In this document: positions 21,960 through 33,259 of the stretch, piece after piece
Position numbering within the stretch: position 1 is the stretch's first letter
Layout: every line of letters starts with the position of its first letter
NCBI GenBank assembly: GCA_025738555.1
Contig: JAOVFP010000014.1
Location: 2,170,001 to 2,234,000, forward strand
Reading direction: 5' to 3'
DNA from: Cyathus striatus
Taxonomy: Eukaryota > Basidiomycota > Agaricomycetes > Agaricales > Nidulariaceae
Length of the DNA: 64,000 bases
Notes under the pieces: model-generated
What the model saw: only the letters and a program-made list of their open reading frames with translations
What the model was told of the DNA's origin: nothing
Databases searched by the model: none
Made by a program: the position numbers and the translations under genes

Positions 21960-24900
21960 TATAACCACCATATCGCCTCTACCCCCACTATAGTTTTTGC
22001 TCAACGTCCAAAAACTTCCCACGTGCTCGATGTCGTACCACGCATCCCCCACCATCCTTCCACACCACCACCACCACTCCGCTCCCACCCCACCCTCTTG
22101 TTTAGCTCGATGTCATAGAGTACCGTTTCCCATTTGGTAAGTTTTTTTACATCGTGGATAATCGATGGATATCGATGCGTGCTGACTACTGACTTCTGGT
22201 GTTTTTTTAGGATCAATTTCTTTCTCTCCCAGCATTGTCGACTCTCACCGTTGTCGATCCACCTGTTCGTTGCCGGCAGGTAAGTCTTTATTTAGCGCGT
22301 GTCCATATTCTTACAGCTCATATCTATTCTTATCGATTACAGTACCACATGCGCTCTTATTGACAGGGCAACGTTACATTCGACACGGCAAGATACACGT
22401 GTCTTCGACATTACGGTGCTGCGTCAATACGCACACAATGCCCTCCCCACCTCCATTCCCTTCCACTTCGCCACTCGCCGTCCGCCGCCCACCTCAATGA
22501 CCATCCACGACGTCTCCGTCTTTCGAAAAACCAGCGTCCTCATACGGGAGGATTTGAAGACGACAAGTGCATGTGCGCACCGTGCTACGGGGGAGGGGAG
22601 GAGGATTTGAGGACGCTCAGGGCGTCTGTGCATGCGGGAGGGGGGGAGATTCGAGGACACCTGTGTTCTCACTCGGTTTTTTTTAGGATCGACTGTCTCT
22701 CTCCCACCGTTATCGACCTACCTTCTTTATCATGTTCATCGCTTGCAGGTAAGTCTTTTATTAGCGCGTGTCTATATTTCTACAACTAATTATGTCCTTA
22801 TCGATTATAGCCCCCATTTTCATATTGATACACGTTGTCGATGTTACCACGCTGCGTCAATACGCACAGTACTATTCGATATGTTGAAGGGGCGATTACC
22901 CACGGGAATAGTGGTTTACCGGCGTATCCGCAGATTTAGCCGCCATTCGCCACTTTCAAAGCCCTCCCCACCTCCATTTCCCTCCGTTTCGCCTCTCACT
23001 GTCCACCTTCCAGCTCAACATCGAAAACGGCCGTGCACTGTGCTAGGGAGGGCGAGGGATTAGAGGTGTCCGTATGCGTGCTAGGGGAGGGGGGGGATTT
23101 GAGGAGTGTGCGCGTGCTCTGCTGGGAGGGAGGGGAGGGGGATTCGAGGACGCCTGTCGCTCGGAGCGAGCCTCCACCGCCGCACACGCTCTTCGACACA
23201 GGGATAGCGGATTACCGGAGTATCCGCGGGTTTAACTGCCATTCGCCACTTCCAACACCCTCCCCACCTCCACTCCGCTCCATTTCGCTACCCGCTGTCC
23301 ACCGCCTACCTCAACGTGAGACGTCGTTGACGTCGCATTGCCACCCCCACCTTGGCCTTTTCATGCCCACTCTGCCATCCGCTATTCACCGTCCGCTATC
23401 CCAACACTCCCCTCCCGAAGTCCCCGCAGTTCGTCAACATGATGCACCAAGCCCCCAATGCCCTCGACCCCCCCCCTTCTCACCGCAACGGTGTCTATTC
23501 ATCATCACCATCTCCGCCATCCACCACCACCCTCGTCCCTGTGGACTTATCGATGCCACGTCATCAATCGCCTATTCCTTCTCGCAGGGGTGTCTCGTCG
23601 TTGCACGGCACATTGAAGATGTTGTAGACCGGGCGGAACTTTGGGCAGATACGGTGGATAGGAGCGTGCGTGTATGTTATAGGGGGGTTTGAGGATGAGT
23701 AGGGCATGCGTGCACCGTCCTAGGGAAGGTGGGAGATTCGAGGACGCTAGAGCGCTAGTGCGTCCATGTACATGCTAGGGGAAAGGGGGATTTGAGCATG
23801 CCGAGCGCACACCGTGCTAGGGGGGAGGGGAGGGGGATTCAAGGACACCCGTCGCCCGGGGCGTCTTCGTGCATGCGTGCACTGTGGTGCATTTACATGT
23901 CTCCCCCTCCCTTGCCTGTCCGTGCGCGCACGCATGGCGCATTCGCATAGCTCTAGAGGCTTCGTGTTGACACCGCAATTTTCATTCGACATGGCCATGT
24001 AACATTGGCGTTTAACCGCCATTCGCCGCTTCCGGTGTCCTCCCCACCACCGTTCCCGTCCATTTCCCCGCCCAAAATGTCCACCACCCACCTCAACGTC
24101 CACCCACATTCCCCCGTCTCAATTCCGTTAGCCCACCCCTCCCAGCGCCAATGCAAAATATCGTTGATGCCACGTTACGACCCCACCTCGACCGTCCACA
24201 TTCCCTCATCTCAAATCCGCCCTCCCAGCGCCAATCTGCCAGCCCACCACTCCCAGCGCCAATGCGCTACGTCGTTGATGCCACGTTACCAGCTAACGAG
24301 GATTCGAAGACTTAGGGCTTGTGGGTGCTAGCGGGAGTTCGAGGATGCTTGGGCATGGTGTACATGCTAGGTGAGTATTTTTCACTTTAATTGTCATAAT
24401 TAGTACTAATGTGCACTACATGTAGTAAGTAGGAGTTATAGTACATGCTAGGCACTCGCTAGAGGGTCCTGTGTACGTGCTAGGGGGATGGGGAGGGGGG
24501 GGTGGGTTCGAGAATGCCTAAGGTGTCTGTTTATGTGCTAGGAGAAGGGGGAGGGGATGCTAGAGCATCTGTGTACGTGCTAGGGGAGGGAGGGGATTTG
24601 AGGACGCCAAGTGCGCACGCGTGCTCTGTGCTAGGAGGGAGGGGAGGGGGATTCAAGGATGCCTGTCTCCCGGGGCGTTTGTGCGTGCATGTGTGCACTG
24701 TGGTGAGGGAAAGGAGGGGGATTCAAGGACACTCAGAGCGACTGTGTACGTGCCTGTGTGCATTAGCGTACGTCTCCCCCCCTCCCTCGCCTGTCTGTGT
24801 ATGCACTGTGCTGCGTTTGCGTAGTACTAGTGGGGGGGGAGAAGTTTTGAGATCCGAGGACACTTGGAGCGTCTGTGTGTCTGAGTGTGCGTGCGTTAGC

Positions 24901-25500
24901 TGCATTTGTGTATTGGGGAGGGGGCAGGGGGAAGAAGATTTGAGATTTGAGGACGCTTGTGCGTGTGCGCATTTGTGTACATCTCCCCCCTCCCTTGCCT
25001 GTGTAGTTTTGAGATTTGAGGATGCTTGGAGCATCTGTGCATCTGTGTGTGTGCGTCAGCTGCACCCGTGCATTGCTAGGGGGAGGGGGGAAGTTTTGAT
25101 ATTTGAGGATGTTCGGAATGTCTGCATGCGTTTGTGTATGTCTCCCCCTAGTGCTAGGGGGAGGAGGAGGAATCTTGGGATTCGAGAATGCTCGGAGTGT
25201 ATGTGCATGGATACATTTGTGTGCATCTCCCTCGCCTGTTTCATTCCTGCCAATCTGTTGGCACGTTGTTACTGTTAGAATAGTCCCGGGATTGTCGGCG
25301 TGGGGAGTTGGTATAGAAAATGAAGCACATTGTAGTCATATTTAGTATAGATAATATTAGCTCACCAATAGGAATTGATTCCCGAGTCACAATGTGCATC
25401 AAGATAATTTTGGACAAGGTCAGAAGACTGTTGACATGACATGTGTGTGTACGCATGGGATACAGGCTGTTGAAGGATTGTTCATTGTGCTCCCCCCTTC
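21960..25500 (+). promoter_or_regulatory. CpG-rich 5' leader of M2
   Basis: About 3.5 kb, GC-rich and CG-rich, upstream of the transposase gene. It contains degenerate direct repeats: GTCGATCCACCTGTTCGTTG / GCAGGTAAGTCTTTATTTAGCG near 22250 with a second copy at about 22680-22770; CCGCCATTCGCCACTTCC blocks; and from 22540 to 25230 many variants of GATTCGAGGACGC with GTGTACGTGCTAGGGG. Long open frames here look like repeat translations, not genes. The GCAG/GTAAGT contexts could be splice sites of an untranslated leader. The promoter role is inferred from position. Confidence 0.45.
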
Positions 25501-25581
25501 TTAACTCTCAACCACCATCTCTTACTTCAACTTTGTTCAACTCTTACTTTGTTTAACTCTTCCTCTGTGTTTTCAACAAAT

Positions 25582-27821
25582 ATGCCATCTCGAAACAGCA
25601 AAAAAAACAACAATACCCCAGTTTCCCCTCCAACTTCTCGCAGTGGCTTAACTCGCACTGAGCCACCTGCATCTAAAGGCCGTAAACATTCACAGTCTGG
25701 TGTGGATACCACAGCTGAACGAGCTGCCAAGAAGCCTGCCATTGCAGCTGATGAAGAAACTGTAGATAACATTGCAGGGCAGGGGGGTAGGAGTGGTGGA
25801 AGGGGAAGAGGTGGGAAAAAGAGGGGGAGAGGTGGGCGGTATGTATCAACTATTGTAATAAATTTCAAAGTTCAATGTCTGACTTAAATTTTAAGTAAAA
25901 CTGCTGGTGATAAGGATAAAGAAGATGAAGCTGCAAGTAGTGCAGCTAATAAAGAAAAATCCAAGGCGCAAGTATTTATTTTATTTTTGCTAGATTTTTC
26001 TAATGAAATGATTTTAGTGCTATGAAAAAACTTCAGGAAATGTCTATCTCTATTGCACCACCTATGCAGCCCAAGACTGCTGGTGCCTCCAAGATTACTG
26101 GGGATTCTGAAATGACTGGTACTCATGAGATTACTGGGGATTCTGAAATGACTGGCACTCATGAGATGACTGTGCCTTTTGAGATGACTGTGCCTTCTGA
26201 GATGACTGTGCCTTCTGAGATGACTGGTACTTCTGAAATAGCTGGAGCTTCTGAGATGACTGGCACCTCTGGGGTCTTGGCTACAACTCCAAGTCAATCA
26301 AGTAATTCTGAGGACAACAACTCTGAGCTTGAACATCCCAGTGAGACTGAGAATATAATTAAGAATAGTGATGAGGAAGATGATGATGATGAGGAAGATG
26401 AAGACAATGCTGAAAATAAAGATGGTGATAGTGATGGTGATCATAATAGTGATGATAATGTTGATGATGATGAGGATGACAATGATGTAGAAGGAGAAAG
26501 AGAAGAAATGACTATTGATAAGAACAACAGCTTAACTCAGATTGAGGAGGAAGATATGGATACAATGATTATTGGTATGTGCCATATTTTTATTTGTACC
26601 TTTTCTAAAATGTTTATAGACTCTGCATTGGTATCTGATGCTGTACCTACAAAGGAAGATTTGAAGGGTGCATCCAGAACTATTGGTATTTCTCTTTATT
26701 TTTGTCTTGGTAATGGAATTTCTGAAAAAATTGTAGGATGCATATTTCGGGGGCGGGCTCAGGGAAATAATTTCAGATTTGCTGATGATATCAATGAAAG
26801 TTCACCTATGGTTATAGACATCCAGGGGTTTGTCTACATTACCATCTCTGATGAATCTCCTAAGTTCAACCCAACCTTATTAAATACTGAGACACCTCCT
26901 CAAGCTGTACCAACTTTGGTGAATAATTGTCTTAAATCAGTATTGAACTCAGTTTCAAAAAGAATGCCTATTATTAAACGTAAGATTTACTTTGACTTAA
27001 TATTTTTATTAATTAACTAATATTAAATAGTTCAAAATAGGCTTATTATGAATTTTGATACTGAGCGTGAAACTTGGATTATATTTGGACGCTTCAATAA
27101 CATTGAAAATACTGACACCATTAAGTGGACTTCTAGAATGAATGATATGGTTTTATATCTTGCTGCTGTAATGTCATTTTACTTATATTAATATCTAATT
27201 TCTCATGATTTCTTAGATTTCTGTGAAAGAACCTGTAGGCTTCCACTTAGCAAGAAGTGTGGGTAGTTCTTTTGGAGCATCAACTACCTCTAAGAGCAGT
27301 GAAAATGCCTCTGCTTCTGCCTCTGCTGCTACTGAGGACAATCTTGATCTACCTGATGGACTTAGTAAGAAGCAAGAGCTTATTGTGTCCATTTATAAAG
27401 TGAATAAGTCTCTCCTTGGACATAAGAACTGGTCCATTCAGATGGCATGGAAAATCTACCAGGAGGTACAGCGAGTCAAACACATGGTAGATACAAAGCC
27501 AGAAATGTGGCCATCTGATATGGATAAGCCACTCATGAAAGACTTGCATAAGATGTTTGGAGCTGCTGGAACTGCCTGGCATTATTGGGATAAAGCTCTT
27601 AAACCCATATCTAACTACCCTGATATGGAGGAGTGGTTGAGTAGTGCAGATCCACCTGATAATAAAGAAACTCGTGAGCTATGGGGCCTGGAGAAGACAG
27701 CAGGATTTACTAGGGTAGACTTAGAAAACTGGGTTAAAAAGAAGAAAAGTATTAGTGCTGGAAAGGGGAAGCAGAAAGCAGATGGAGGAAAGAGTAAGAA
27801 AGGATCTGGCATAAAGAATAA
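25582..27821 (+). CDS. N-terminal accessory part of the M2 transposase gene
   Basis: Multi-exon. The ATG at 25582 (MPSRNSKKNNNTPVS) is preferred over an upstream frame because it parallels the M1 start. Exon 1 ends near 25839 in a basic GRGRGGKKRGRGG patch; small exons follow. Exon 26022-26574 has KLQEMSISIAPP, then degenerate tandem SEMTG/SEMTV repeats, then an Asp/Glu-rich stretch. Introns include 26575-26619 (GTATGT...TAG) and one of about 53 bp starting near 26683. DLKGASRTIGG follows, then a CIFRGRAQGNNF region. After an intron ending near 27218 comes a block with WSIQMAWKIYQEVQRVKHMV, WHYWDKALKPISNYPDMEEW and a Lys-rich tail. The apparent stop TAA (27823-27825) lies inside a GTAAGT donor, so the frame probably continues into 27884-30043. 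I do not recognise the domain; the basic tail suggests nuclear import. Confidence 0.65.
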
Positions 27822-27883
27822 GTAAGTACTTTCTTGAAAGATAGCAATTTTTACAGTTAAGTTTGTATCCAATGTACTTTTAG

Positions 27884-30043
27884 TTTCTTTTGTATCTGTG
27901 TATGGCTGCTTCAAATCCTTTATGCAATATTAGTTCACTATTATTGGTTGATTGGACTTGCATATTTACCTATGGCTTATGGCATTGGACCTGAGCAAGA
28001 ATTTCCTATGCTGAAGTTTGCCAAATTTAGCTCATTCATTCAAGAAACATTTGGTTCAAAAATAAGCTTATCAACTGTTTTATTTCTGCTATTTACATTA
28101 ACAAAAAATATTGAGTTGTTAAATCTGCATGCTAGACAGCAGTATCGTGAAGGAAATGACCGAAGAACTCAAATTTCAGGTTGGATGAATGTTTTAGTAA
28201 CTACAGTTCAAACTGTTCTTGGTGATAAAACAAAGCATTTATTTTCAGAAAATCAGCTTCCAACCACAGTTGATGAGGATGAAATAATTTCAGAAATTGC
28301 AATTAAGCTGGATAAATTTGCAAAGTTTTTGGGACTGCATCCTTATGATAATGGTCAATTTACTCAGGAACTTGGTCCTATTTCAGAGAATAAAATTACT
28401 CCTGTATGTCTTATATGTCCAACATTTATGCGATGTGCTACACCATCTTGTGAAGGTCATTCATTAAGACAAAACTCAAAATATTCTGATATTCCCAAAG
28501 TTACTTTAATTGAAGGAACAAAATTGTATTACAATGCACATATATTAACCAGTCATTGTTCAAATTGTAATACAATTTACTATGCAGATCATAAGCGTAT
28601 TAATATTATTGGTCAAGAGCCCCAGACAGAATATTTGAATAATGCTCGCTATATTAAAATTGGGACACATTTATGGGTAGATCGTGTATTCTCAAAAGCA
28701 ATCATGAATGCTACATATAGCTTTCATGCATCTACTGCAGCTTATGCAGAGTTCTGGACAAATAGCTATGGTGATAATAAAGAATTAAGCCGCCGACAAG
28801 TTTGGGATGCATTTATTGAAGAGTCAATTCGTACTGTGAGCACAGCATCTGACAAGCAATTTGTAGTTCAAGATGGTCTATCCACTAAAGATATTACTAT
28901 CAAAGCATATGAATATCTTGGAGAGAGTGGAAAAATAAATCTGGCTTCAAACCACAGTTGTGTGGAATGTACTCAACCATATAAATCAACTGCAGATACT
29001 ATGGAGAATATAAACAATAATGTATCATCTGAAATGGCTTCTCCAGTAAAAATGATTGTTATTGATGGTGTTGTAATGGGACCAGTTCACTGTGCAATGG
29101 AAGGTTGTTCTGCTAACATATCTAATCACTGTGGTGGTGTATTCTGTGGACATCATAATATTCAATATGGAGCAAAGTGTCGTGTGAAGGGTTGTACCAG
29201 ACAGAAAGTTCATGGTACTGAAGCATGTGAAATTCATCAAGAAATGTGGAATAAACACCGTTTAAATTATAGCTCAGCAGGTCTTTCTGGACTAAGACGA
29301 GCATTACAACATCGCAATGAGAATTTGTCTTGGCTACCTAGAATAAATCACACTCATCAACCACATGATGAAGAACAAAATAGTGATGATTTTAATACTT
29401 GCAAAACATACTTTTCTCCAAACCGCTATTACTGTGTAGAGACAATTTGTGCTCCATGTGGTGTTGTCATTGGATGGAAAAAATTTGTTAAGTCTGAATC
29501 CTCAAAACAGATTTTAGAATTTTTAAATATGGTTTTTCCTGATTCTGAATTACGGCCAGCATATATATGCATTGATAAAGCATGTCTTGTTCTTCGTTAT
29601 GTTGTCAACAATGCACTTTATCATATATGGCTTGGAACAAGTCGATTTGTTGTTGACAGTTATCACTATACAAACCATAAAGCAGATGATGATCTTTGCC
29701 GCACATACTGCAATCCTGCACCTAATGATGGTTCTGCTCCTAATCTTGTGATAATTGATCATGATCATAATGGAAATCCATATTTCAAAAGAGCTTTTAA
29801 TACACAGGTGAGTTTAAATACTTTAAATTGTATTTAATATTAATATTACAAAAGGCTTGTGAACAACTCAATGCTTGGCTTGGTGGATTTGAATCAATAC
29901 TCAAAAGAATGACTGTATCAAATTTCAATTGGTTTATGCATGTAATATTGTTTTTTCACACACAGCATGTATTGAAAAAGCAACAAAAAAGAATGGTAAG
30001 GTTGAGTAGTGATTTATTTGATGATGAGGAAGAGTATATGTAG
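27884..30043 (+). CDS. CxC5/CxC6 KDZ-associated transposase-like protein (M2), C-terminal part
   Basis: Exons 27884-29807 and 29855-30043 with a 47-bp intron (GTGAGT...AAAAG), about 704 codons. The first 35 residues are hydrophobic and aromatic (WLLQILYAILVHYYWL). The first in-frame ATG would be 27972 if this were a separate gene. CxC5-type cysteines: VCLICPTFMRCATPSC, HCSNCNTIYYADHK, HSCVECTQPYKSTAD. Then IDGVVMGPVHC and the CxC6-type cluster (GGVFCGHH, KCRVKGCTRQK...ACEIH). A core follows with YCVETICAPCGVVIGW, ICIDKAC, FVVDSYHYTNH and ACEQLNAWLGGF, then a short acidic tail. Candidate DDE codons are 29064-29066, 29574-29576 and 29861-29863 (inference). Unlike M1, this reading frame has no frameshift, so this copy may be active. 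Family assignment rests on cysteine spacing and motif recognition. Confidence 0.8.
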
Positions 30044-30237
30044 ATTACAAGTTGTAAGTTGTAGACTTTTTTGTATAAAGCCTTAAATAATTAGTTCTGT
30101 TTCACTATAATTTATCACATATTTTAAATGAGCTTCATTTTTATTCAAAATAGGTATCAGAAGATATAAAATTCCTCTAATAAATATGTTAATTTCACTT
30201 ATCTTTATCAGTACTAAATGGCCTATAATTCATCTAA

Positions 30238-30622
30238 TATTCACGTGAAATTCACATGAAATTCATGTGAATTTCACGTGAATATCACTTGTTTTTATCA
30301 GTACTAAATGACCTATAATTCATCTAATATTCATGTGAATTTCATGTGAATTTCACATGAATTTCACCTAATTTTCAATGTGAAATTTCACCTAACTTTC
30401 ACCTCACCTTCACCTTACCTTCACCTATTTTTCACCTAAATTTGATGGTTTTGGAATATTGTATGTGAAGGTGAAATTCATGTGAAATTCATGTAATTTC
30501 ATGTGAATTTCATGTGAAATGTACCCTAAATTGGTGACATTCATGTGAAGTTCATGTGAAATTCATGTGAATTTCTGCCTTTCATGTGAAATTCACATGA
30601 ATTCATGGTGAAGGGGGGGGGG
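30238..30622. repeat. 11-bp subterminal array of M2, CAG side
   Basis: TTCACATGAAT / TTCATGTGAAA units, in part with degenerate TTCACCT spacing, leading to a run of eleven G and the terminus AGTGCAAAGTACTG. Confidence 0.85.
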
Positions 30623-30644
30623 AGTGCAAAGTACTGGACTCTAC

Positions 30645-31300
30645 CTAGACTCTACATGGACTACCTGGACTCTACTGAACTCAAGTGCTTGAGTTTGAGC
30701 AGCTGGACTCTACCTGGACTTTACCTAGACTCTACATGGACTACATGGACTCTACTGAACTCAAGTGCTTGAGTTTAAGCAACTGGACTCTACCTGGACT
30801 CTACCTAGACTCTACATGGACTACCTGAACTCTACTGAACTCAAGTGCTTGAGTTTAAGCAACTGGACTCTACCTGGACTCTACCTAGACTCTACATGGA
30901 CTACATGGACTCTACTGAACTCAAGTGCTTGAGTTTAAGCAACTGGACTCTACCTGGACTCTACCTAGACTCTACATGGACTACATGGACTCTACTGAAC
31001 TCAAGTGCTTGAGTTTAAGCAACTGGACTCTACCTAGACTCTACTTAGACTCTACATGGACTACCTGGACTCTACCTGGACTCTACCTGAAGTCTACTGA
31101 GCTGAAGTGCTTGAGTCCACTGGACTCCAGGTGCAGTCCAGCTTCTACCTGGAGTCCACTTGAAGTCCATGTAGAGTCTATAATTTTCTCTATGTAAAGT
31201 CCAGGTGAAGTCCAAGTGGAGTCCAAGTGGAGTCCAGGTAGAGTCCAGGTAGAGTCCAGGTAGAGTCCTGGAGTCCAGGTGGAATCTACATGGAGTCTAC
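30645..31300. repeat. 11-bp array of X2, GAG side
   Basis: CTACCTGGACT units in a higher-order repeat of roughly 80 bp containing AACTCAAGTGCTTGAGTTTA, then inverted AGTCCAGGTAG units close to the terminus. It is the continuation of the X2 array interrupted by M2 at 21437. Confidence 0.85.
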
Positions 31301-31539
31301 ATGATTTCGTGGAGGAGTGTAATGACCTCCTTCATATTATTATTTTAATAGTATTATATGTACTCATTAGTGCTCATTACTTTATGCTTCCTATTATTAT
31401 TCTAATACTATTATGTACACTTTTCTTGTATGTCACATATCTCATGTGTGTTACTTTCATCACACATTTCACACTTGTGATGCATTATGATGTACTTAGC
31501 ATGCAAGTTTAGAACACTTTAATTATACTTAGAATAGTT

Positions 31540-32245
31540 TTACTTATTCCGATAATTTATATTCTAAGTTTCCTGTGCATGAAGATTTTGTAAGTTTGAG
31601 GGCGCGTGGATTTCAATTCTTTCAAAGTCAAACTAAATTTAGAATATGATTATTCTATTTTTAAAACACAGTGGGACTTCGACGATTTAATTATGGCTGT
31701 CAGGCTTTAATTCAGATCGAGTATAATTCAACAGTTCAGGTGCAATTCAATTCAGTACATCAAAACTATATACTATTTCTGGTACTGCTGTCTGATACAC
31801 CACCCTGTCTGTGGGGGGGAAGAATGCCCATGCAGTTCCTGCTGTTTTCCTTTCCCCCTGCTTGTCTATATACATTATCTCACATGCTTATTTACAGTTT
31901 CTTATCTACTGTGCTCTCCTACCCATACAGTAGCTTAGTTCTAGGTCCATGGTGAGTCAGCGCAGAGCACCAGCCTGTGTGTGTGCAGCCAATCATATGG
32001 TGCTACCACATTCCTTATCTATTGCGCTATTGTGACAGCATGCGCGTGTGTGTGTGCTTCCATAAGCACCTTCCCAATTTGGAAACCATGGCAGTGATGC
32101 ATGATGCATCTTCGCTTTCTTTGTCAATGTGCCATCGCTACATTGCTCTCATCCCTTTCTACACATGCCATCGTCATCAAGTATTTTGGTCACTGTGTCT
32201 GTACATTTCAAATCAAGTTCTAGGGTTCTGTAAGTCATGTGTGCT
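31540..32245 (+). repeat. Dispersed repeat W, copy 2
   Basis: Inverted relative to 17912-18790, with the same landmarks including CCAATCATATGGTGCTACCA. Here TTCGACGATT replaces TTCAACAATT, so this copy keeps some CG sites lost in copy 1. Confidence 0.6.
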
Positions 32246-32579
32246 TTTATTCTAGTGTTTCCATAAGTTTCTTTGGTTCATCTATTTTAGTTGGGGAATA
32301 GCACATTCCAGGCTGTGTATTGTAATGTAAAATAGAAAATGAAAAGGTAGGTATTTGTTAAGGCTGTAAGCTCGAGACTGAGGCGGAGTATTGCGCTTTT
32401 TATATGTTTTTATTTTAATCCCTTGTTTAGTTTTTTAGGAGACAACCCAGGAACTCGGTTCCTCCTCTCATGTCCCTACTCTAACACACTCAGTCCGAAG
32501 TTCTTATTTTAATTAAGAATGCGAATTTATAAAGGGTACATTTACAATATAGCCTGCATATCAATTACTATGTTTTTCC

Positions 32580-33245
32580 CATGTGTCACGTGTGTCACAC
32601 ATTTCTTGCATGTTATGTTTGTCACAATTTTCATGCACATTAGATATTTCCCATGCATTCCACATGTTTATGCTTTTCACACACATCACATATGTCATAT
32701 ATCTCCTGTGCTCCTCACATTTCCCACACTATACATAATTCCTGCACATTATATATGTCACATTTTTAGCGCAGGTCACATATGTCACATATGTCACATA
32801 CATCACCACATTTCATGCACTTCACATATTTCCCATGTGTCACATTTGTTACATCTGTCACGCCTTAACACTTGTCACATTTATCACGCTATGCGCGCGT
32901 CACATTTTCACACATGTCACGCTATCATGCATGTCACATGTGTCATGTCTACATGCACCTCACATATTTCACTGATTTCCCACACTGCACTTACTTTACA
33001 CATATCATGTTTTATGTGTCATGTCTGCATATACATTGCATCTTCATACATTTCATATTTGTCAATATCTCACATTTACTAAACACATAATATTCATCAT
33101 GCTTTTTACACATGTTGCCTCTGTTATATTTTTAAAGAGCATCACTGCATCACATATTCTTTATACATATCACATTTTTTCAGGTGCATTGCAAGCTTTT
33201 CAGAAGTGTCATACTTTCCATATGTGTGAGATTTATCACATTTTC
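32580..33245. repeat. Degenerate TCACAT-rich array
   Basis: Irregular repetition of GTCACATATGTCACAT, TTTCACACAT and similar words. It resembles the inner array of element T (52370-53060) but no T terminus was found beside it. The long open frame across it is low complexity. Confidence 0.6.
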
Positions 33246-33259
33246 TTTCCTTTATAATA

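Larger units (their letters stand above)
21438..30636 (+). mobile_element. Autonomous CxC5/CxC6 DNA transposon M2
   Basis: A 9,199-bp element inside the X2 array, flanked by a perfect 8-bp duplication GACTCTAC (21430-21437 and 30637-30644). The left end is GAGCTCTTTACGCTCCCCC. The right end, read inward, is CAGTACTTTGCACTCCCCC. Next to each is an 11-bp array of CACATGAATTT units. Content: array, tRNA-like sequence, CpG-rich leader, one multi-exon plus-strand gene (25582-30043), array. Same plan and polarity as M1, with a strongly diverged protein. Confidence 0.9.
20754..31329. mobile_element. Non-autonomous foldback DNA transposon X2, split by M2
   Basis: Flanked by a perfect 8-bp duplication CTTCATAT (20746-20753 and 31330-31337). 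The left end is CTGTATATTTCACTCCTCC. The right end, read inward, is GAGGTCATTACACTCCTCC; both are nearly the same as X1. It carries the 11-bp CTACCTGGACT arrays and the central hairpin. Element M2 (21438-30636) sits inside the right array. Without M2, X2 is about 1.4 kb. Confidence 0.9.

Noticed and set aside
22270..25345. Long plus-strand open frames in the M2 leader (for example 24502-25278)
   Set aside because: Cys/Val-rich, repetitive, arising from the GATTCGAGGACGC repeat; no conserved domain and no homologue in M1.
32519..33082. 187-residue His/Cys-rich open frame
   Set aside because: Translation of a degenerate TCACAT array; also present in inverted form in element T.
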